A stretch of DNA of 16,721 nt from an uncultured Treponema sp. (GTDB lineage: Bacteria; Spirochaetota; Spirochaetia; Treponematales; Treponemataceae): positions 1 through 16,721 of the forward strand of contig CAMOEE010000029.1 of the NCBI GenBank assembly GCA_946611835.1. The letters are read 5' to 3'. The notes beneath the pieces were generated by a model. The model saw nothing but the letters and a program-made list of their open reading frames with translations, had not been told where the DNA came from and ran no database searches. The position numbers were made by a program, and so were the translations under genes. Below, one piece after another: positions 14,847-16,721 of the stretch. How positions within the stretch are numbered: the stretch's first letter is position 1; each line of letters starts with the position of its first letter.

Positions 14847-14896
14847 AGGCCGCAGATGGTGTTTTTACAGGCATCGTCTGCGGCCTTTTGCTTTTT
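14847..14896 (+). terminator. Terminator-like hairpin 2, just before gltB
   Basis: AGGCCGCAGA (14847-14856) pairs with TCTGCGGCCT (14877-14886), a 10-bp GC-rich stem that can be lengthened to GCAAA/TTTGC with a bulge, followed by TTTTGCTTTTT. Only 20 nt remain before the gltB ATG, with GGGAG at 14901-14905 and no room for a promoter. Any gltB transcript must therefore cross this hairpin. Confidence 0.7.
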
Positions 14897-14916
14897 GAAT
14901 GGGAGATTTTGATTTT

Positions 14917-16721
14917 ATGAACACTTTGTACGAACCTTCGTTTGAGCATGATGCTTGTGGAATCGGGGCAGTCGTCAGCATTGACGGAGTAAAATCACAC
15001 AAGATTGTGGATAATGCCCTTTCCATCGTTGAAAAACTGGAGCATCGAGCGGGTAAAGATGCCTCGGGAGAGACCGGCGACGGCGTTGGAATCCTGCTTC
15101 AAATCAGCCATGAGTTTTTTAAGGAAGCCGCCAGAAAAGGTGAGGTCTTGCTTGCCGGTAAAAAAACAGAGTCTCTGGGAGAGGAGAGGGACTACGGAAT
15201 CGGAATGTTCTTCTTCCCGAATGAGGGGGAAAATGGCTCAGGGATTACAGAAGCAGAAAAAGCAAGGTTTGAGAAAGTTTGTGCTTCACAAAAATTAAAA
15301 TTCATCGGCTGGCGACGCGTTCCTGTAAAAGCCGAAGTTTTGGGAAAAAAGGCAAAAGACTGTATGCCAGAAATCTGGCAGGGATTCGTTTCAAGACCTG
15401 TAAATTGCGAAAAAGGCCTTGAGTTCGATAAACTTCTTTACAAAGTCCGCCTTTCTTTTGAAAAAGGAGAGAACGGGGCGTTGCGGGGTGTCCCCGCAGA
15501 GGGGGAAGGCGAAAATGGCGAAGCCATTGAAGCCGTGGGGGAGACTTCCCCCAAAAAAACTCCTCACTCCTCACTGCTAACTGCTAACTCAAAAACTTAC
15601 ATCTGTTCCATGAGCAGCCGCACAATCGTTTACAAGGGAATGTTCCTTGTGGGCCAGCTCCGCACTTTCTATCTTGACTTGCAGTCAGAACTCTATGATT
15701 CATCCCTTGCTCTCGTTCACTCACGCTTTTCAACTAACACCAACCCAAGCTGGCAGAGAGCTCACCCCAACCGATTTATCGCCCACAACGGCGAAATCAA
15801 CACAATCCGGGGAAATGTTGACCGCATGATTGCCCGGGAAGGCGAAGTCGATACGAGAGGCTCTGATTCGGCCATGCTTGACAACACCCTTGAATATCTT
15901 ACGATGAACGGAATGGACCTGCCTCTGGCCGTCATGGTCTGTATTCCTCAGGCCTGGAAGCACGAGGACACCCTGAGCCAGGAGAAAAAGGATTTCTATC
16001 ACTACTGGGCAACGATGATGGAAAGCTGGGACGGTCCTGCTGCAATTTTGTTCAGCGACGGAGACATTCTGGGAGCGACTCTCGACCGAAACGGACTTCG
16101 CCCCAGCCGGTACTACATCACAAGCGACAACATGCTCATTTTAAGCTCGGAAGTGGGCGTCCTTGAAATTCCTGAAAGCAAAATCGTCAAAAAAAGCCGC
16201 CTTATGCCGGGAAAAATGCTTCTGGTCGATACGAAGGCAAAAAAAATCATTACCAACGAGGAAATTAAGTCTCATTACGCAGGAGAACATCCTTACGGCG
16301 AGTGGCTGAGCCAGAATCTAATTCCGCTTGCTTCCCTCAAAATCCCCAACAAGAAAATTCCGGTCTCAAGTCAGGAAGAGCGCGACAGGCTTTACCGTTC
16401 TTTCGGCTGGAATTACGAGGATGTCAACGAGATGGTCCTTCAGATGGCAAAGACTGGAAGCGAGCCGATCGGATCTATGGGCGTTGATATTCCCCTTGCG
16501 GCCATGAGCGACAATCACCCCAGTCTTTTTGAGTATTTCAAGCAGCTTTTTGCCCAGGTCACGAATCCGCCAATTGATTCTCTCCGTGAAAAAATCGTTA
16601 CTGACACCACTGTTTATGTTGGAAGCGACGGCGACCTTCTGAAGGCGAAGGGCAAAAACTGCCATGTCCTTGAAATCAACAATCCGATTCTCACGGGCAC
16701 TGACATGATTAAAATCAAGGC
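14917..16721 (+). CDS. gltB: Glutamate synthase large subunit, partial
   Basis: 601 codons are seen before the window ends; full GltB has about 1500. It makes glutamate from glutamine and 2-oxoglutarate. The N-terminal class II glutamine amidotransferase domain is clear: a short propeptide then Cys14 in HDACGIGAVV, the nucleophile freed by processing; LEHRAGKDASGETGDGVGIL; SSRTIVYKGM; HSRFSTNTNPSWQRAHPNRF; HNGEINTIRGN; DRNGLRPSRYY. From about residue 480 the central domain begins. Residues about 186-225 are an extra segment with no counterpart in normal GltB, encoded by a nested palindrome and heptamer repeats, inserted just before TYICSMSSRT; the frame stays open through it. Preceded by promoter and two terminator-like hairpins, so expression is probably controlled in the leader. 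Confidence 0.93.
   Translation, partial: MNTLYEPSFEHDACGIGAVVSIDGVKSHKIVDNALSIVEKLEHRAGKDASGETGDGVGILLQISHEFFKEAARKGEVLLAGKKTESLGEERDYGIGMFFFPNEGENGSGITEAEKARFEKVCASQKLKFIGWRRVPVKAEVLGKKAKDCMPEIWQGFVSRPVNCEKGLEFDKLLYKVRLSFEKGENGALRGVPAEGEGENGEAIEAVGETSPKKTPHSSLLTANSKTYICSMSSRTIVYKGMFLVGQLRTFYLDLQSELYDSSLALVHSRFSTNTNPSWQRAHPNRFIAHNGEINTIRGNVDRMIAREGEVDTRGSDSAMLDNTLEYLTMNGMDLPLAVMVCIPQAWKHEDTLSQEKKDFYHYWATMMESWDGPAAILFSDGDILGATLDRNGLRPSRYYITSDNMLILSSEVGVLEIPESKIVKKSRLMPGKMLLVDTKAKKIITNEEIKSHYAGEHPYGEWLSQNLIPLASLKIPNKKIPVSSQEERDRLYRSFGWNYEDVNEMVLQMAKTGSEPIGSMGVDIPLAAMSDNHPSLFEYFKQLFAQVTNPPIDSLREKIVTDTTVYVGSDGDLLKAKGKNCHVLEINNPILTGTDMIKIK
15482..15552. repeat. Nested palindromic element inside gltB
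   Basis: Hairpin A: TGCGGGG (15482-15488), TGT loop, CCCCGCA (15492-15498). Hairpin B: outer stem GGGGGAAG (15501-15508) with CTTCCCCC (15545-15552), and nested within it GGC (15508-15510)/GCC (15532-15534) around AATGGC (15514-15519), GAA loop, GCCATT (15523-15528). The pattern is mirror-like, with GAA on each side. It is translated in frame as part of the extra GltB segment. It looks like a mobile palindromic repeat of the REP/RPE sort, not host coding sequence. Confidence 0.75.
15560..15590. repeat. Tandem heptamers next to the gltB palindrome
   Basis: Two CTCCTCA units (15560-15573) are followed by two CTGCTAA units (15574-15587) and a partial unit. On the other strand these read TTAGCAG and TGAGGAG. 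Same 7-bp period as the array at 7386-7420, different sequence. They encode Pro-His-Ser-Ser-Leu-Leu-Thr-Ala-Asn within GltB. Confidence 0.7.

Overview
The window looks like a chromosomal segment of a Treponema-like host-associated spirochaete. This rests on general resemblance: AT-rich Gram-negative genes with lipoprotein-type binding proteins, an RND pump followed by a PG0541/PII-like protein, a TctABC transporter and a spirochaete/Firmicute-style glutamate synthase. No rRNA, tRNA, CRISPR array, transposase or phage gene is visible. The genus is a guess; the gene families are much firmer.

Positions 1-5400 form an AT-rich, accessory-looking block, almost all on the minus strand. From its upstream end it holds a GHKL-type ATPase with a STAS-like partner (4531-5360), a stretch of decayed coding fragments (4182-4543), and a two-gene unit of an RNase III with a C-terminal dsRBD plus a CoiA-like zinc/nuclease protein (1859-3918). 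The promoter of that unit lies within a perfect 12-bp inverted repeat. Then come a secreted-protein gene broken by two homopolymer frameshifts (966-1810), an unknown 183-aa protein (261-812) and antitoxin-like scraps at the left edge.

From about 5500 the base composition and codon use become clearly more GC-rich and the content is metabolic. 5511-7021 (+) encodes a polar amino-acid ABC permease and an unusual lipoprotein whose two binding-protein lobes are in swapped order; no ATPase gene is present. 7095-11488 (-) is an efflux operon: membrane fusion protein, RND pump, PII-like protein. 11707-14717 (+) is a complete tripartite tricarboxylate transporter operon (tctC, tctB, tctA). From 14917 (+) gltB, the glutamate synthase large chain, runs off the window.

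The best leads are: (1) an in-frame nested palindrome plus heptamer repeat inside gltB, with a second heptamer array forming the end of the RND gene; (2) a gltB leader with a good promoter followed by two terminator-like hairpins and a possible alternative pairing, suggesting attenuation; (3) the apparently circularly permuted substrate-binding lipoprotein; (4) the RNase III-CoiA-like unit with its dyad-flanked promoter; and (5) the ATPase/STAS-like pair, whose promoter implies a leaderless mRNA. Everything here comes from reading the sequence; no database or folding program was used.
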